The position numbers were made by a program, and so were the translations under genes. This document shows positions 49,685-58,802 of a stretch of DNA of 64,000 nucleotides, one piece after another (the stretch's first letter is position 1; every line of letters begins with the position of its first letter). The notes under the pieces were generated by a model, which was given only the letters and a program-made list of their open reading frames with translations, was not told where the DNA came from and did no database searches. This DNA is from CAZEBW01 sp964510205 (lineage in GTDB: Bacteria; Chloroflexota; Anaerolineae; VGOG01). The DNA is taken from the NCBI GenBank assembly GCA_964510205.1, contig CAZEBW010000013.1:1-64000 (forward strand), written 5' to 3'.

Positions 49685-51094
49685 ATGCGCGTTCTCCTGC
49701 TTGAACCGCCCAAGACCCCCTGGCTGATGATGGGGGACGTGGTAGCCATGCCTTTGGGCCTGGGCCAACTGGCCGGCTGCCTGGAAGAAGCCGCTGTCCC
49801 GGTCGAGATTCTCGACGCCAACGCGCTGGGCCTCAACGCGAAGGAGATGGAAACAGCCATCGCCCGCGCCGAACCCGATCTGATTGGCATCACCGTCTTC
49901 ACGCCCTGGGTGCCCGACGTGGCCCGCGCCGTCCGCGTGGCCCGCCAGGCAGCCCCCGAGGCCGTCATCGCCCTGGGCGGCCCGCACGTGACCTTCACCG
50001 CAGAGGAGACGCTGGAGACGATGCCCGAAGTGGACGTGGTGGCGCGGGGCGAAGGGGACCAGATCATCGTCGAGCTGGCGCGGGCCATACAGGGAGGCAA
50101 CGGGCTGGAGGGCGTGGCGGGCCTTAACTTCCGCCGAGATGGCCAGGTCGTGGAAACTCCCGTCGCGCCCCCGCTGGACCCGACAACGCTGCCCATGCCC
50201 GCCTTCCACCTGATGCCCCTGGAGCGCTACTACTTCGCGTCCCTGGGCGGCCCCTTTGCCACGCTCCTCGCCAGCCGGGGATGTCCCTTCCAGTGCACGT
50301 TTTGCTCCGAGTGGCCCTTCTGGGGCGGCGGCTGGCGACCTCACGACCCGCAGCAGGTCGTCGAGCAGATAGAGATCGTGGTCAACCGCTACGGCCGCCA
50401 GAACGTCTGGTTCGGCGATGACTGCTTTAACGTGAACGGCGAGCACATGGCGGCCATCTGCGAGGGCATCCTGCAGCGAGGGATTGACGTCAACTGGTAC
50501 TACCAGGGGCGGGCTGACCTGGTGGTCAAGTACAAAGACCTGCTGCCTCTGATGCGGCAGGCCGGCAATCGCATGGTGCAGATCGGCATCGAGGCCTCCA
50601 ACGACCAGCAGCGGGCCGAGCTGAACAAGCAACTGCGCACCGAGACCGCCGAGGAGGCCGTGCGGCTGCTGCGCCAGCACGACGTCGTCTGCCAGGGCAT
50701 GCTGATCGTCGGCCTGCCCGGCGATACGCCACAGACCTTCGAGGAAAAGGTGCGTCTGGTCAACCGGCTCGACGTGGACTTCCCCGTCTTCTTGGTGTAC
50801 ACCCTCTTCCCCGGTGCGCGCGATTATGACAAAGCGATCGCCGAGGGCTGGATCGAACTCCCCGCCAACTACGCGCACCACGACATGGCCCACGTCCTCA
50901 TGCCCACCGAACACATGCCGCCCCGACAAATATGGAACTACACCCGTTGGGCCTGGACCACCGTCTACCTCCATCCAGTCAGGCTGGTGCGGAACCTCCT
51001 ATCGCGCAACAAGTGGCGGCGGCAGAACTGGTGGGGAATGCTGGTCTACATCGCCAAGCAAACCGTCCGCAACCTGCTGCCCAGGTTCCGGTGA
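49685..51094 (+). CDS. B12-binding-domain radical SAM protein (2), BchE-like
   Basis: 469 residues. A cobalamin-binding-like domain (2-135, VIALGGPHVTF) is followed by a radical SAM domain with Cys200-x3-Cys204-x2-Cys207 (ASRGCPFQCTFC). Later motifs match the BchE/hopanoid-methylase type (VQIGIEASNDQQRAEL, GMLIVGLPGDTPQTFEE). A basic C-terminal region (LVRNLLSRNKWRRQNWW) could touch the membrane. The substrate is unknown. ATG 49685 has no strong ribosome site. Confidence 0.88.
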   Translation: MRVLLLEPPKTPWLMMGDVVAMPLGLGQLAGCLEEAAVPVEILDANALGLNAKEMETAIARAEPDLIGITVFTPWVPDVARAVRVARQAAPEAVIALGGPHVTFTAEETLETMPEVDVVARGEGDQIIVELARAIQGGNGLEGVAGLNFRRDGQVVETPVAPPLDPTTLPMPAFHLMPLERYYFASLGGPFATLLASRGCPFQCTFCSEWPFWGGGWRPHDPQQVVEQIEIVVNRYGRQNVWFGDDCFNVNGEHMAAICEGILQRGIDVNWYYQGRADLVVKYKDLLPLMRQAGNRMVQIGIEASNDQQRAELNKQLRTETAEEAVRLLRQHDVVCQGMLIVGLPGDTPQTFEEKVRLVNRLDVDFPVFLVYTLFPGARDYDKAIAEGWIELPANYAHHDMAHVLMPTEHMPPRQIWNYTRWAWTTVYLHPVRLVRNLLSRNKWRRQNWWGMLVYIAKQTVRNLLPRFR

Positions 51095-51101
51095 TTTGAA
51101 G

Positions 51102-51199
51102 AGAAACCAGGTTTTTGTCCCTGCCTGAGCAAACAAACTGCCGCCCTTGAAGCTCTCTGGAGCACAGAGGGACATTTGCCAACGAAAAACCTGGTTTCT
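51102..51199. repeat. AGAAACCAGGTTTTT palindrome with long loop
   Basis: The 15-base arms AGAAACCAGGTTTTT (51102-51116) and AAAAACCTGGTTTCT (51185-51199) are exact complements. The same arms, three bases apart, lie inside the GAF-kinase gene at 6497-6529. Here they fill a convergent spacer. Confidence 0.9.
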
Positions 51200-51208
51200 G
51201 ACTCTCAA

Positions 51209-52366
51209 TTAGGCGCGGCCAAAGTCCAGGTTGAGGATGCCGTCCAGCCAGTAGCGCAGCTTGGTCCAACGGCCTTGGCGGCCGATGCAGCGGAAGTAGG
51301 GCGGGTCGAAGGCGCGAATCAGGTCACCAATGCAGTAGCGGGGCAACACCGGTGTGGAGACGATGAGGCTGCCGTACTGGCCGGGCCGCATCTCGTGCAG
51401 CATTTTGATTTCGCCCCCCACTTCCACCTCGAACACGTACAGGTCAAGATTGGGCACCAGCAGGCGGCGCTCGTCCCGCTGCTGGGCAAAAGTGCCCTCG
51501 GTGGCGATGTACATCTCGACCACGTCAACGGGGCCGTAGAGGGCGCGCAGAGCCGGCCTGTACTTGGTGGAGATGCCGGGCACGCTGGCTGCGGCGATGA
51601 TGCGCATGTCCCACAACTCCCTGGGCAGCACTTTGTGGCGGCGATGCAGAAAATGCCCGAACTGGATGATGGAGGGGCAGACCCCGGCGCACATCGTGAT
51701 CGGCGCGTCCTTGGTGCGCTGATAGATCATCTCGAAGCGACGCTCCCAGGCGCCGGGGGTGGTGCCGCCGCCCAGGGCGTCAATCTCTTCTTGCGGGGGC
51801 AGGATCTCGACGGGCGTGGCCTCTGCCGCGTGGCGAACGTAGATGCCAGAGCTGAAGCCGTAGGGCGTCTCCTGCCCGGCCACGTCCATCGCCGCCACCA
51901 CGGAGGGGTAGTTGAGGTTGAGGCTGTAGCCGTTGATGGCGTCGAGCTGGTCGGTGCGCAGCAGGTGATTGAGCAGGCCGCGGGCGGCGGCCACGCGGAT
52001 GCCCAGATCGGCGTCGGTGATGGGGATGCGCTTGGGGGCGCCTCGCGTGGTGCCCCGCGTCATGGCCCAGGCCACGGGCGGCTCCGGCAGTAGTGCTTCG
52101 ATCTCGCCGGCGATGACGCGGTCAATCCAGGGCTTGATCCCGTCGTGAGTGACGATGGGGAAGGCACGCCGATAAGCGTCGAAAAAACGGGGCGGGTCAA
52201 CGGATAAGTCCAGCAACTCGGCCGCGCCGCACTCCCGACCATAGGCCGTGCGGGCGTACCCCTCCACCAGCCACGCCAGCGTCTGCGCCTGGGTTCGGGC
52301 CGGGTCCTCCAGCCCCTTGTGCCATAATTCGACGAAAACTTCGATAAAATCGCGATACGCTTCCAT
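51209..52366 (-). CDS. GH3-like adenylate-forming enzyme (1)
   Basis: 385 residues related to plant GH3 acyl-acid amido synthetases: the ATP-binding loop TRGTTRGAPKRIPIT, a middle YSSGIYVRHA-like segment (GFSSGIYVRHA) and the conserved ATEGTFAQQRDERRLL. These activate a carboxylate as acyl-AMP; acceptor and substrate are unknown here. ATG 52366 lacks a ribosome site, but TATAAT lies three bases upstream, so it may be leaderless or translated after the upstream paralogue. Confidence 0.85.
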   Translation of the reverse strand: MEAYRDFIEVFVELWHKGLEDPARTQAQTLAWLVEGYARTAYGRECGAAELLDLSVDPPRFFDAYRRAFPIVTHDGIKPWIDRVIAGEIEALLPEPPVAWAMTRGTTRGAPKRIPITDADLGIRVAAARGLLNHLLRTDQLDAINGYSLNLNYPSVVAAMDVAGQETPYGFSSGIYVRHAAEATPVEILPPQEEIDALGGGTTPGAWERRFEMIYQRTKDAPITMCAGVCPSIIQFGHFLHRRHKVLPRELWDMRIIAAASVPGISTKYRPALRALYGPVDVVEMYIATEGTFAQQRDERRLLVPNLDLYVFEVEVGGEIKMLHEMRPGQYGSLIVSTPVLPRYCIGDLIRAFDPPYFRCIGRQGRWTKLRYWLDGILNLDFGRA

Positions 52367-52379
52367 AAGATTATAACCC

Positions 52380-52412
52380 AGGTGCAACGCACTTCAGAAG
52401 TGCGTTGCACCT
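52380..52412. repeat. AGGTGCAACGCACTT palindrome, copy 2
   Basis: AGGTGCAACGCACTT, three bases, AAGTGCGTTGCACCT. Its last base is the first base of the stop codon of the upstream GH3-like gene. Confidence 0.9.
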
Positions 52413-53551
52413 TACAGCCGGTCCAGATTCATCGTACTGAGCTCATCCCAGGCATAGCGCAGGGGCGTCCACCACTGGTCGCGGCCGATGCAGCGGAAGT
52501 AGGGCGGCCTAAAGGCGCGAATCAGGTCGCCGATTTCGTAGCGGGGCAGGATGGGCGTGGAGACGACCAGGCTTCCCATCTGGCCAGGACGCATTTTGTG
52601 CAGCATCTTCACGCCCGACCGCGTTTTGACCTCGAAGAAGAAAAGGTCGTAGTTGGGCACCCAGGCGCGGCGCTCGTCCCGCTGCTGGCCGAACATGCCC
52701 TCGGTGGCGCCGTAGATCTCGCGGATGGCGACAGGGCCGTAGAGCGCGCGCAGCGTCGGCTGGTAGCGGGTATTAATGCCGGGCACGCTGCCCAGAGTCA
52801 TGACCTGGGTCTGCCACAGGTCCTTTGGATAAACGCCGTGGGCGCGGTGCAGGTAGCGGCCGAAATCGCGGGCGGTGGGGGCCACGCCCCCCACCAGGGT
52901 GACGTTTTCGTCCTTGCACTTTTGATAGGCCAACTCGAAGCGCGCCTCCCAATCGCGGATGGTCTTGCCCCCGCCCAGAGCGTCAATTTCGTCTTGCGTC
53001 GGCAGCGAGCGGATGGGGGTGCGGGCCGATACGTACTTGGTGTAGATGCCAGAGCTGTAGCCGTATTCTAGCTCTCGCTCTCCCACCTGCACCGTCCCCA
53101 CCACCGAGGGGAAATTCAGATTCAGGTTGACGCCCTGAAACAGGTCGTATCGGCCGCTGCTGGCCACGTAGTTCATCAGCGCCCGCCCCGCGCTGACCCG
53201 CAGGCGCAGGTCGGTGGGCGTCATGGGGATGAACTTGGACTCACCTTTGGTCGTGCCGCGAGTGATGGCCCACCCGATGGGCTCTTCGTTGAGCAGCAGG
53301 CTCACCTCGCCCGCCATCACCCGCTGGATGAGGGGCTGGTAGTCCTCGTAAGTGGCCACTGGGAAGGCGCGGCGATAGTCCTCAATGGTCTCGATTTGAG
53401 ACGCGCCGTGCTGCGCCCCGTAGTCGGTTTGGGCGTAGATTTTCAGGAGGCGGTGCAGCACCTCCTGTTGAGCCTTTGCTGGATCGCTCACCGCCTCGTG
53501 CCAGGGTTGCAGAAGCGCGTTGAGCATCTCTCTGGGATCGCTATCAGCCAT
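52412..53551 (-). CDS. GH3-like adenylate-forming enzyme (2)
   Basis: 379 residues, paralogue of the next gene: ITRGTTKGESKFIPMT, YGYSSGIYTKYVSA and GATEGMFGQQRDERRAW at matching positions. ATG 53551 has AGGAGG seven bases upstream. The pair are tandem on the minus strand, separated only by a palindrome that abuts the stop codon. Bacterial GH3-like proteins have few characterised members, so the substrate is open. Confidence 0.85.
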   Translation of the reverse strand: MADSDPREMLNALLQPWHEAVSDPAKAQQEVLHRLLKIYAQTDYGAQHGASQIETIEDYRRAFPVATYEDYQPLIQRVMAGEVSLLLNEEPIGWAITRGTTKGESKFIPMTPTDLRLRVSAGRALMNYVASSGRYDLFQGVNLNLNFPSVVGTVQVGERELEYGYSSGIYTKYVSARTPIRSLPTQDEIDALGGGKTIRDWEARFELAYQKCKDENVTLVGGVAPTARDFGRYLHRAHGVYPKDLWQTQVMTLGSVPGINTRYQPTLRALYGPVAIREIYGATEGMFGQQRDERRAWVPNYDLFFFEVKTRSGVKMLHKMRPGQMGSLVVSTPILPRYEIGDLIRAFRPPYFRCIGRDQWWTPLRYAWDELSTMNLDRL

Positions 53552-53652
53552 TGGGCCACCTCCTGAAACAGATTGTTGCTGCATTTTACCACATCGAGCC
53601 GGCGAAGGCAAACGGGGTCGCAACTTTTTCTCGAGTTTTACGTATAACATGG

Positions 53653-53702
53653 TAGTGCGTAGTGCGTATTCCGTTCCTACGCAATACGCAATACGAAATA
53701 CA
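53653..53702. repeat. GTGCGTAGTGCGTATT quasi-periodic inverted repeat
   Basis: TAGTGCGTAGTGCGTATTCC faces CCTACGCAATACGCAATACG, in the divergent spacer before the LiaF-like gene. Confidence 0.7.
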
Positions 53703-53719
53703 CAGCACGGAGGTGCATT

Positions 53720-54778
53720 ATGTCAGACATTCTAGAACCATTTGAAGAAGAGCAGTTGGCAACGAGCGAGAGGCCCACGGAGGGGAAAGAGCCGTCCGCG
53801 CCAGTCGCACCACCATACGAGCCTCGTCAGCCAACGCGACGTCGGCCCCCTTCCGTCTTCTGGCCTCTGGTGTTCATCGGCGCAGGCGTCATGCTGCTGC
53901 TGTCGAACCTGGGCTACCTGCCCTGGGAATCGTGGGGCGTCCTCTGGCGGCTCTGGCCGCTGCTGATCATCGCCCTGGGCATTGACCTGCTGATCGGCAG
54001 GCGCTCGGTGATCGGCGCCATCATCAGCGCGGTGCTGATCATGGCGCTGATCGGCGCGATCGTGCTGGCGGCCCTCTTCGCGCAGAGTATCCCGGCAGTA
54101 TCCGAGTGGACCCAGCCGCTCGAATTCCACACCAGTCACATTGAACATTCCCTGACAGGCGTGGAGCAGGCCGAGGTCTACATTGACTGGGCCAGCGTGC
54201 CCGGCTATCTGAGCTCGCTGGAGGACTCGCCCAATCTCATTGAGGGCGACATTGATTACCGAGGCAAGCTGACGTTCGATGTAGACGTGCGCAGGGGACA
54301 GGCCGATGTGGTGCTCGAAAGCCGCTTTACTGTGATCGGGTTCTGGCCAGGTGACCCCCACGATGATTCGGACAGGCGGTGGGACGTGAGACTGAGCCCC
54401 GATGTACCCCTTGACCTCACCCTCGACCCCGGTTCCAGCACCTGCGACTTCGACCTGACTGGCCTGCAGATCAGCGGCCTGGTACTCGACGACAGCTCCG
54501 GGCCCCTCGACCTGGTTTTGCCCTCCGGCAGCACCTTCGAAGCCGAGATTGAAGGCGGCTCCGGACCGATCGCCATCGTGTTGCCCGAAAGCGTGGGCGC
54601 GCGGGTGGAGCTCAATGCCGGCAGCGGCCCCTTCCGCCCCGACGCGCGATTCGAGTTGGTGAAAGGCAAGCGCACCGGCGATGGCGTGTGGGAGACGGAC
54701 AACTACGCCACGGCGGAGCACACTGTGTTACTGAAGATAGACCAGGGATCGGGGACCATCAACATTCTTGAGGAATGA
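53720..54778 (+). CDS. LiaF-like protein: TM module plus toast-rack ectodomain
   Basis: 352 residues: a proline-rich cytosolic N-terminus (1-48), membrane helices (about 48-66, 76-92, 96-118) of the LiaI/LiaF type, then a beta-helix-like region (145-350) with repeated D/S-G-x-L strands (LVLDDSSGPLDLVLPSGST, IEGGSGPIAIVLPESVG), as in DUF4097/toast-rack domains. Such proteins are linked to envelope-stress sensing. Start ATG 53720 with GGAGGTGCATT upstream. It is followed by three more membrane-protein genes. Confidence 0.8.
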   Translation: MSDILEPFEEEQLATSERPTEGKEPSAPVAPPYEPRQPTRRRPPSVFWPLVFIGAGVMLLLSNLGYLPWESWGVLWRLWPLLIIALGIDLLIGRRSVIGAIISAVLIMALIGAIVLAALFAQSIPAVSEWTQPLEFHTSHIEHSLTGVEQAEVYIDWASVPGYLSSLEDSPNLIEGDIDYRGKLTFDVDVRRGQADVVLESRFTVIGFWPGDPHDDSDRRWDVRLSPDVPLDLTLDPGSSTCDFDLTGLQISGLVLDDSSGPLDLVLPSGSTFEAEIEGGSGPIAIVLPESVGARVELNAGSGPFRPDARFELVKGKRTGDGVWETDNYATAEHTVLLKIDQGSGTINILEE

Positions 54779-54814
54779 GGCAATGAGGCAATGACACTCC
54801 AAGGAGGTTTCAAC

Positions 54815-55450
54815 ATGAGACGATTCGATGTCCGCGCTATTGGAGGAATCCTGCTGATCATCGTCGGGATTCTACTTCTGCTCCAAAATATCGGGGTCTT
54901 TGCAGGCATCGTGGCCCTGATCTGGGCGCTCATCTTTGTCGCCGGCGGCCTGATCTTCTTGTACATGTTCCTAACCAATCGAAGCCAATGGTGGGCCATC
55001 ATCCCAGGGTTCGCCCTGCTCGGCCTGAGCGCGCTGATCGCGCTGGACGAGTTGTTGCCAAGCGTTGCCGATATCTTGGGCGGCATGATTTTCCTGGGCG
55101 CGACTGGGCTGGCCTTCTGGGTGATCTACTTCCTCAACCGCGAGCGCTGGTGGGCCATCATCCCCGGCGGCGTGATGTTCACCCTGGCCCTGGTCACCGT
55201 TGTTTCTTACGTCCTCGGAGGGGATTGGGCCGGCGGGGCCTTCTTCGTGGGCCTGGGGCTGACTTTCGGCCTGCTCTATCTCGTGCCCACCCCACAGGGA
55301 CGCATGAAGTGGGCCCTCATCCCCGCTGCGGTGCTCATGGTAATGGGGGTGCTGGTCACCGCCGCTGCCACAGGCGGACTCGCGCTCCTGGCGGGAGCAG
55401 CACTGATCCTGATCGGGCTTTATGTCATCTTCCGCATGTTCCGATCCTGA
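54815..55450 (+). CDS. LiaI-like polytopic membrane protein
   Basis: 211 residues, about seven hydrophobic segments. It begins with the LiaI-type MRRFDVRAIGGILLIIVGIL and contains internal duplications (QWWAIIPGFALLGL, RWWAIIPGGVMFTL), suggesting a repeated two-helix unit. ATG 54815 has AAGGAGG six bases upstream. It lies 36 bases after the LiaF-like gene, probably in the same operon. Confidence 0.78.
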   Translation: MRRFDVRAIGGILLIIVGILLLLQNIGVFAGIVALIWALIFVAGGLIFLYMFLTNRSQWWAIIPGFALLGLSALIALDELLPSVADILGGMIFLGATGLAFWVIYFLNRERWWAIIPGGVMFTLALVTVVSYVLGGDWAGGAFFVGLGLTFGLLYLVPTPQGRMKWALIPAAVLMVMGVLVTAAATGGLALLAGAALILIGLYVIFRMFRS

Positions 55451-55468
55451 AGACCGCAAGGAGAATGA

Positions 55469-56095
55469 ATGGTGAACCGACTACCCGTCCCGCTCCAGGT
55501 GATTGGCCAAGCGATAAGAGACTGGTGGGACGACTGGCTCAACATGGCGCTGATCAGCATCGCTTGGCTGCTGTGCTGGGCGACGATCGTGCTGGGTCCG
55601 CCAGCCACCTTCGGAATCTACTACGTCGCCAACAGGCTGGCACACGGGCGCAGCCTGGGCCTGAGGGGGTTCGTCGAGGGCGGCAAGCAGTACCTGCTCA
55701 AGAGCTGGCTGTGGATGCTGATCAACCTGGTGGTGGCTGTGGTGTCAGCGGGCAACATCTGGTTCTACGCGCGGGTGAATACGGATTGGGCCGCCATCGC
55801 GCAGATCATTCTCCTGTTCTTGGGCTTGGCCTGGCTCGTCGTTCAGTTTTACGCCCTGCCCTACCTGATGGAGCAGGAAGAAAAGTCCCTGAAGCTGGCG
55901 CTGCGCAATGGACTGTTCACCTTCTTGGCCTCCCCCGGCTATACGGCAGTGGTGGCCGGCCTGGCCGCTGTGATCGCCATCCTCAGTGTTTGGCTCGTTG
56001 CGCCTGCCTTCCTGGGCAGCCCATGCCTGATTGCCGCCCTGGGCAGCCGCGCCGTGCGGGAGCGGGTGGAAACGTACGACGCGATGAACTCATAA
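55469..56095 (+). CDS. DUF624/YesL-like membrane protein
   Basis: 208 residues, five to six hydrophobic segments; the N-terminal WWDDWLNMALISIAWLLCW and GPPATFGIYYVANRLAHG resemble the YesL/DUF624 family. No catalytic motif. ATG 55469, with AAGGAG nine bases upstream, lies 18 bases after the preceding gene. Confidence 0.72.
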   Translation: MVNRLPVPLQVIGQAIRDWWDDWLNMALISIAWLLCWATIVLGPPATFGIYYVANRLAHGRSLGLRGFVEGGKQYLLKSWLWMLINLVVAVVSAGNIWFYARVNTDWAAIAQIILLFLGLAWLVVQFYALPYLMEQEEKSLKLALRNGLFTFLASPGYTAVVAGLAAVIAILSVWLVAPAFLGSPCLIAALGSRAVRERVETYDAMNS

Positions 56096-56136
56096 ATCAT
56101 GATGACGGTCCAACTCAACATCTTCAACCGCTCGGA

Positions 56137-56270
56137 GCGGACGGCAGTCCGCGTTCGACCGCTGGACGATCGCCCGTCCTGAGCCGTTCAATTGTAAGCG
56201 AGGCGGCCTCACGACCTGGCTTGCCGAAGGGCTGCGTCCTGAGCTTGTCGAGGGGTCCAGTGAGAGCGAC
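56137..56270. repeat. GCGGACG palindrome (copy 2) and a TCCTGAGCTTGTCGA-type repeat
   Basis: 56137-56180 matches the repeat at 42219-42262. Around 56233-56265 lies CTGCGTCCTGAGCTTGTCGA, similar to the widely seen CTTCGACAAGCTCAGG dispersed repeat. Confidence 0.65.
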
Positions 56271-56319
56271 TGTGATCTACTGAAATTGAGAAGAACGTCA
56301 GAGAAAGGAGCCACAAAGC

Positions 56320-57288
56320 ATGAATCACACCAAAATTCTGAAACGAGCCTGGCACATCGTCTGGCGCTACCGAGCGCTGTGGGTCTTCGGCTTCCTGCTC
56401 GCCCTGACCACAGGCGCAGGTGGTGGAGGCGGCGGCGGAGGGGGTAACAGCGGGATTCAGTACAACGTGGATAGGATTCCACCAAACATCGGCGGCATGT
56501 TGCTGACCATTGGCATCGGGCTGGCGTGTCTGGTGGTGCTGCTGATCATCGTGGGGGCGATAGCGCGCTACGTGGCAGAGACGGCGCTGATCCGCATGGT
56601 GGATCATCACGAAGAGACGGGCCAGAAGCGCAGCGTGGGTCAAGGATTCCGCATGGGCTGGTCGCGCAGCGCATTTCGCCTCTTCTTGATTGACCTGGTG
56701 ATCGGCCTGCCGGTGGCAGTAGGCTTCATCCTGCTCTTCCTGCTGGCGGCCTCCCCGCTGTTGCTGTGGGCCACTGAGAGCAGGGCCGCCGGCGCGGTGG
56801 GCACGGCTCTCACCGTGGGCCTGGGGCTGCTGGCCATCCTATTGGCCATCATCGTCGCCTTGATCCTCTCGGTGCTGAAGCCCTTCTTCCGACGGGTGTG
56901 TGTGCTGGAGGGGTTGGGAGTGACCGAGGCCATTCGTCAGGGTTACGCCATGGTGAGACAAGACCTGAAGGACGTGGGTCTGATGTGGCTGATCACTTTC
57001 GGCTTGCGAATCGGCTGGGGGATCCTGATGATCCCCGTGGTGCTCTTGCTGCTGGTGGTGAGTGGAGTGCTTGGGGGGACGCTGGGGCTTATGGCCGGAG
57101 GGCTGACCAGACTGGCCTTTGAGGGTGCGGCACCCTGGATCGCGGGAGGCTTGGTGGGCATCCCCATCTTCATCCTGGTGATGGTGCTGCCGCTGTCCTT
57201 CCTGGGTGCACTCTTCGAAGTGTTCCTGTCCAGCACGTGGACGCTGACCTACCGAGAACTACGGGGCGAAGCTGCGCCGATAGCCTGA
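56320..57288 (+). CDS. Polytopic membrane protein with a poly-Gly loop
   Basis: 322 residues; about six hydrophobic segments. A short loop after the first helix is nine glycines long (TTGAG then GGGGGGGGG NSG). The pattern VWRYRALWVFGFLLALTTG and a late EVFLSSTWTLTYRELR match uncharacterised DUF7544-like membrane proteins. Possibly part of the envelope module with the previous three genes, though a repeat-filled gap of 224 bases intervenes. ATG 56320 with GAAAGGAG upstream. Confidence 0.7.
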   Translation: MNHTKILKRAWHIVWRYRALWVFGFLLALTTGAGGGGGGGGGNSGIQYNVDRIPPNIGGMLLTIGIGLACLVVLLIIVGAIARYVAETALIRMVDHHEETGQKRSVGQGFRMGWSRSAFRLFLIDLVIGLPVAVGFILLFLLAASPLLLWATESRAAGAVGTALTVGLGLLAILLAIIVALILSVLKPFFRRVCVLEGLGVTEAIRQGYAMVRQDLKDVGLMWLITFGLRIGWGILMIPVVLLLLVVSGVLGGTLGLMAGGLTRLAFEGAAPWIAGGLVGIPIFILVMVLPLSFLGALFEVFLSSTWTLTYRELRGEAAPIA

Positions 57289-57307
57289 TGACGCTCAACA
57301 TCCTTTA

Positions 57308-57353
57308 AGGTGCAACGGCGCAACCTTTGGTTGCCTTGAAGTGCGTTGCACCT
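57308..57353. repeat. AGGTGCAACGCACTT palindrome, copy 3 (interrupted)
   Basis: AGGTGCAAC, then GGCGCAACCTTTGGTTGCC inserted as a second small hairpin, then GAAGTGCGTTGCACCT. A nested version of copies 1 and 2. Confidence 0.8.
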
Positions 57354-57361
57354 GAATGTCT

Positions 57362-57395
57362 GCCCATTGCGTCTAGACGGCTTCTGTGGTATAAT
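57362..57395 (+). promoter_or_regulatory. Promoter of the MgtC-like gene, derived from the terminator-promoter element
   Basis: TTGCGT (57367-57372), 17-base spacer, TATAAT (57390-57395). The stretch TGCCCATTGCGTCT and TTCTGTGGTATAAT matches the right half of the element at 62471-62536, but the hairpin arms are lost. Confidence 0.8.
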
Positions 57396-57484
57396 GGCCC
57401 TACCTGTAGGTAGAAGGAAGGACAAAGCTGCCTGTCACCGGCCTCCAGCACGAGGTGATGAGCAGTGGCCTTGGCCAAGGAGAG

Positions 57485-58789
57485 ATGGATACCATGGACC
57501 TGTTGAATCTCGAACCCTGGTGGCGTTTCGGTGCAGCCATCCTGATCGGCGCGCTGTTGGGGCTTGAACGGGAGTTCGTCCAGCAGCGCAAGGGCGAGCC
57601 GGATTTCGCCGGCATTCGCACCTTCTCGTTGATGGCCTTGCTCGGCGCGGTGGTCGCGTTTATCACCGAGCAGCACGGGATACTCCCCTTCGTCGTCGCA
57701 TACATTGGGCTGACTCTGCTGGTCTGGTCCAGTTACCTGGGCGACGTGTACCGAGGTCGAGAGGAGGGAATCACTACCGAGGTAGCCGCGCTCCTGACGC
57801 CACTCCTCGGGGCGATGGTCGTCTGGGGACACGCCGAATTGGCTGTTGCTCTGGGCGTGATCACTGCGCTGGCGCTTTCACTGAAGCCGCGTCTGCACAT
57901 GGTCGCACGGCGCATGAGCGCCGAAGATCTGTGGGCGACGCTGGAGTTCGCCCTCATCGCCGCCGTCATCTTGCCGCTGCTGCCCAACCGGACCTTTGGA
58001 CCGCTCGACGTTCTCAATCCCTATGAGATCTGGCTCTTGGTCGTCTTCGTCTCGGGCATTGGCTTCTTCGGCTACGTCTTGATGAACCTCTTGGGCGCTG
58101 AAAAGGGCATCGGACTGACCGGCTTCCTCGGCGGCATCGCCAGCAGCACGGCCACCACGTTGAGCTTCGCCGGGCGCAGCAAGAAACACCCTGTGCTCTC
58201 CTCAGTTCTGGGAAGGGGCATCATCTTGGCTTCCAGCATGATGTTTCCCAGAGTGCTGGTGGAAGTTCTCGCGGTCCATCGGCCGCTGGTAGGTGACGTG
58301 TTCGTGCCCATCGCTGCCATGTTCCTCACCGGTGTGGTGGCCTTCGCCATCCCGTGGTGGCGGGAGCGGTCGAGCGAACTGGAAACCGATGAAGAAGCCG
58401 TTGACCTGACCAATCCCCTCAATCTTTCGACCGCCATCAAGTTCGGCCTGCTATTCGCCGTTGTCCTGACGGCGACCAAGGGCGCTGATAGGGTTTTCGG
58501 CACCGCTGGCGTCTACGCTGCCAGCATCGTCACAGGCATCGCCGATGTGGACGCCATCACGCTCGGCGTCACAGAGCTGGCCGCCACAGGCAGCATCGAG
58601 CCGCAGGTAGCGAGCCTGGCCATCATCCTCGCGGCACTGACGAATACCATCACCAAGGCCGCTCTAGCTCTGACATTGGGATCCAAGGAACTCCGCTCCA
58701 CCATTATACGTACTTTCGGACCCATGATCTTAGTGGGCATTATTAGCACAGCAGCCACACTGGTCTTGGAACTGAATCTGGTCCCCTGA
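57485..58789 (+). CDS. MgtC/SapB-DUF4010 membrane protein
   Basis: About 434 residues. The MgtC-type N-terminal half (GAAILIGALLGLEREFVQQR, FAGIRTFSLMALLGAV) is fused to a DUF4010 half (GGIASSTATTLSFAGRSKKHP onward) with some ten helices. MgtC proteins relate to Mg2+ limitation or ATPase regulation; for the fused form the transported species is unknown. ATG 57485 follows AAGGAGAG closely and ATG 57494 is possible. It has its own promoter at 57367-57395 and terminates in the hairpin at 58822. Confidence 0.88.
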   Translation: MDTMDLLNLEPWWRFGAAILIGALLGLEREFVQQRKGEPDFAGIRTFSLMALLGAVVAFITEQHGILPFVVAYIGLTLLVWSSYLGDVYRGREEGITTEVAALLTPLLGAMVVWGHAELAVALGVITALALSLKPRLHMVARRMSAEDLWATLEFALIAAVILPLLPNRTFGPLDVLNPYEIWLLVVFVSGIGFFGYVLMNLLGAEKGIGLTGFLGGIASSTATTLSFAGRSKKHPVLSSVLGRGIILASSMMFPRVLVEVLAVHRPLVGDVFVPIAAMFLTGVVAFAIPWWRERSSELETDEEAVDLTNPLNLSTAIKFGLLFAVVLTATKGADRVFGTAGVYAASIVTGIADVDAITLGVTELAATGSIEPQVASLAIILAALTNTITKAALALTLGSKELRSTIIRTFGPMILVGIISTAATLVLELNLVP

Positions 58790-58802
58790 CCAGGAAAAAA
58801 TC

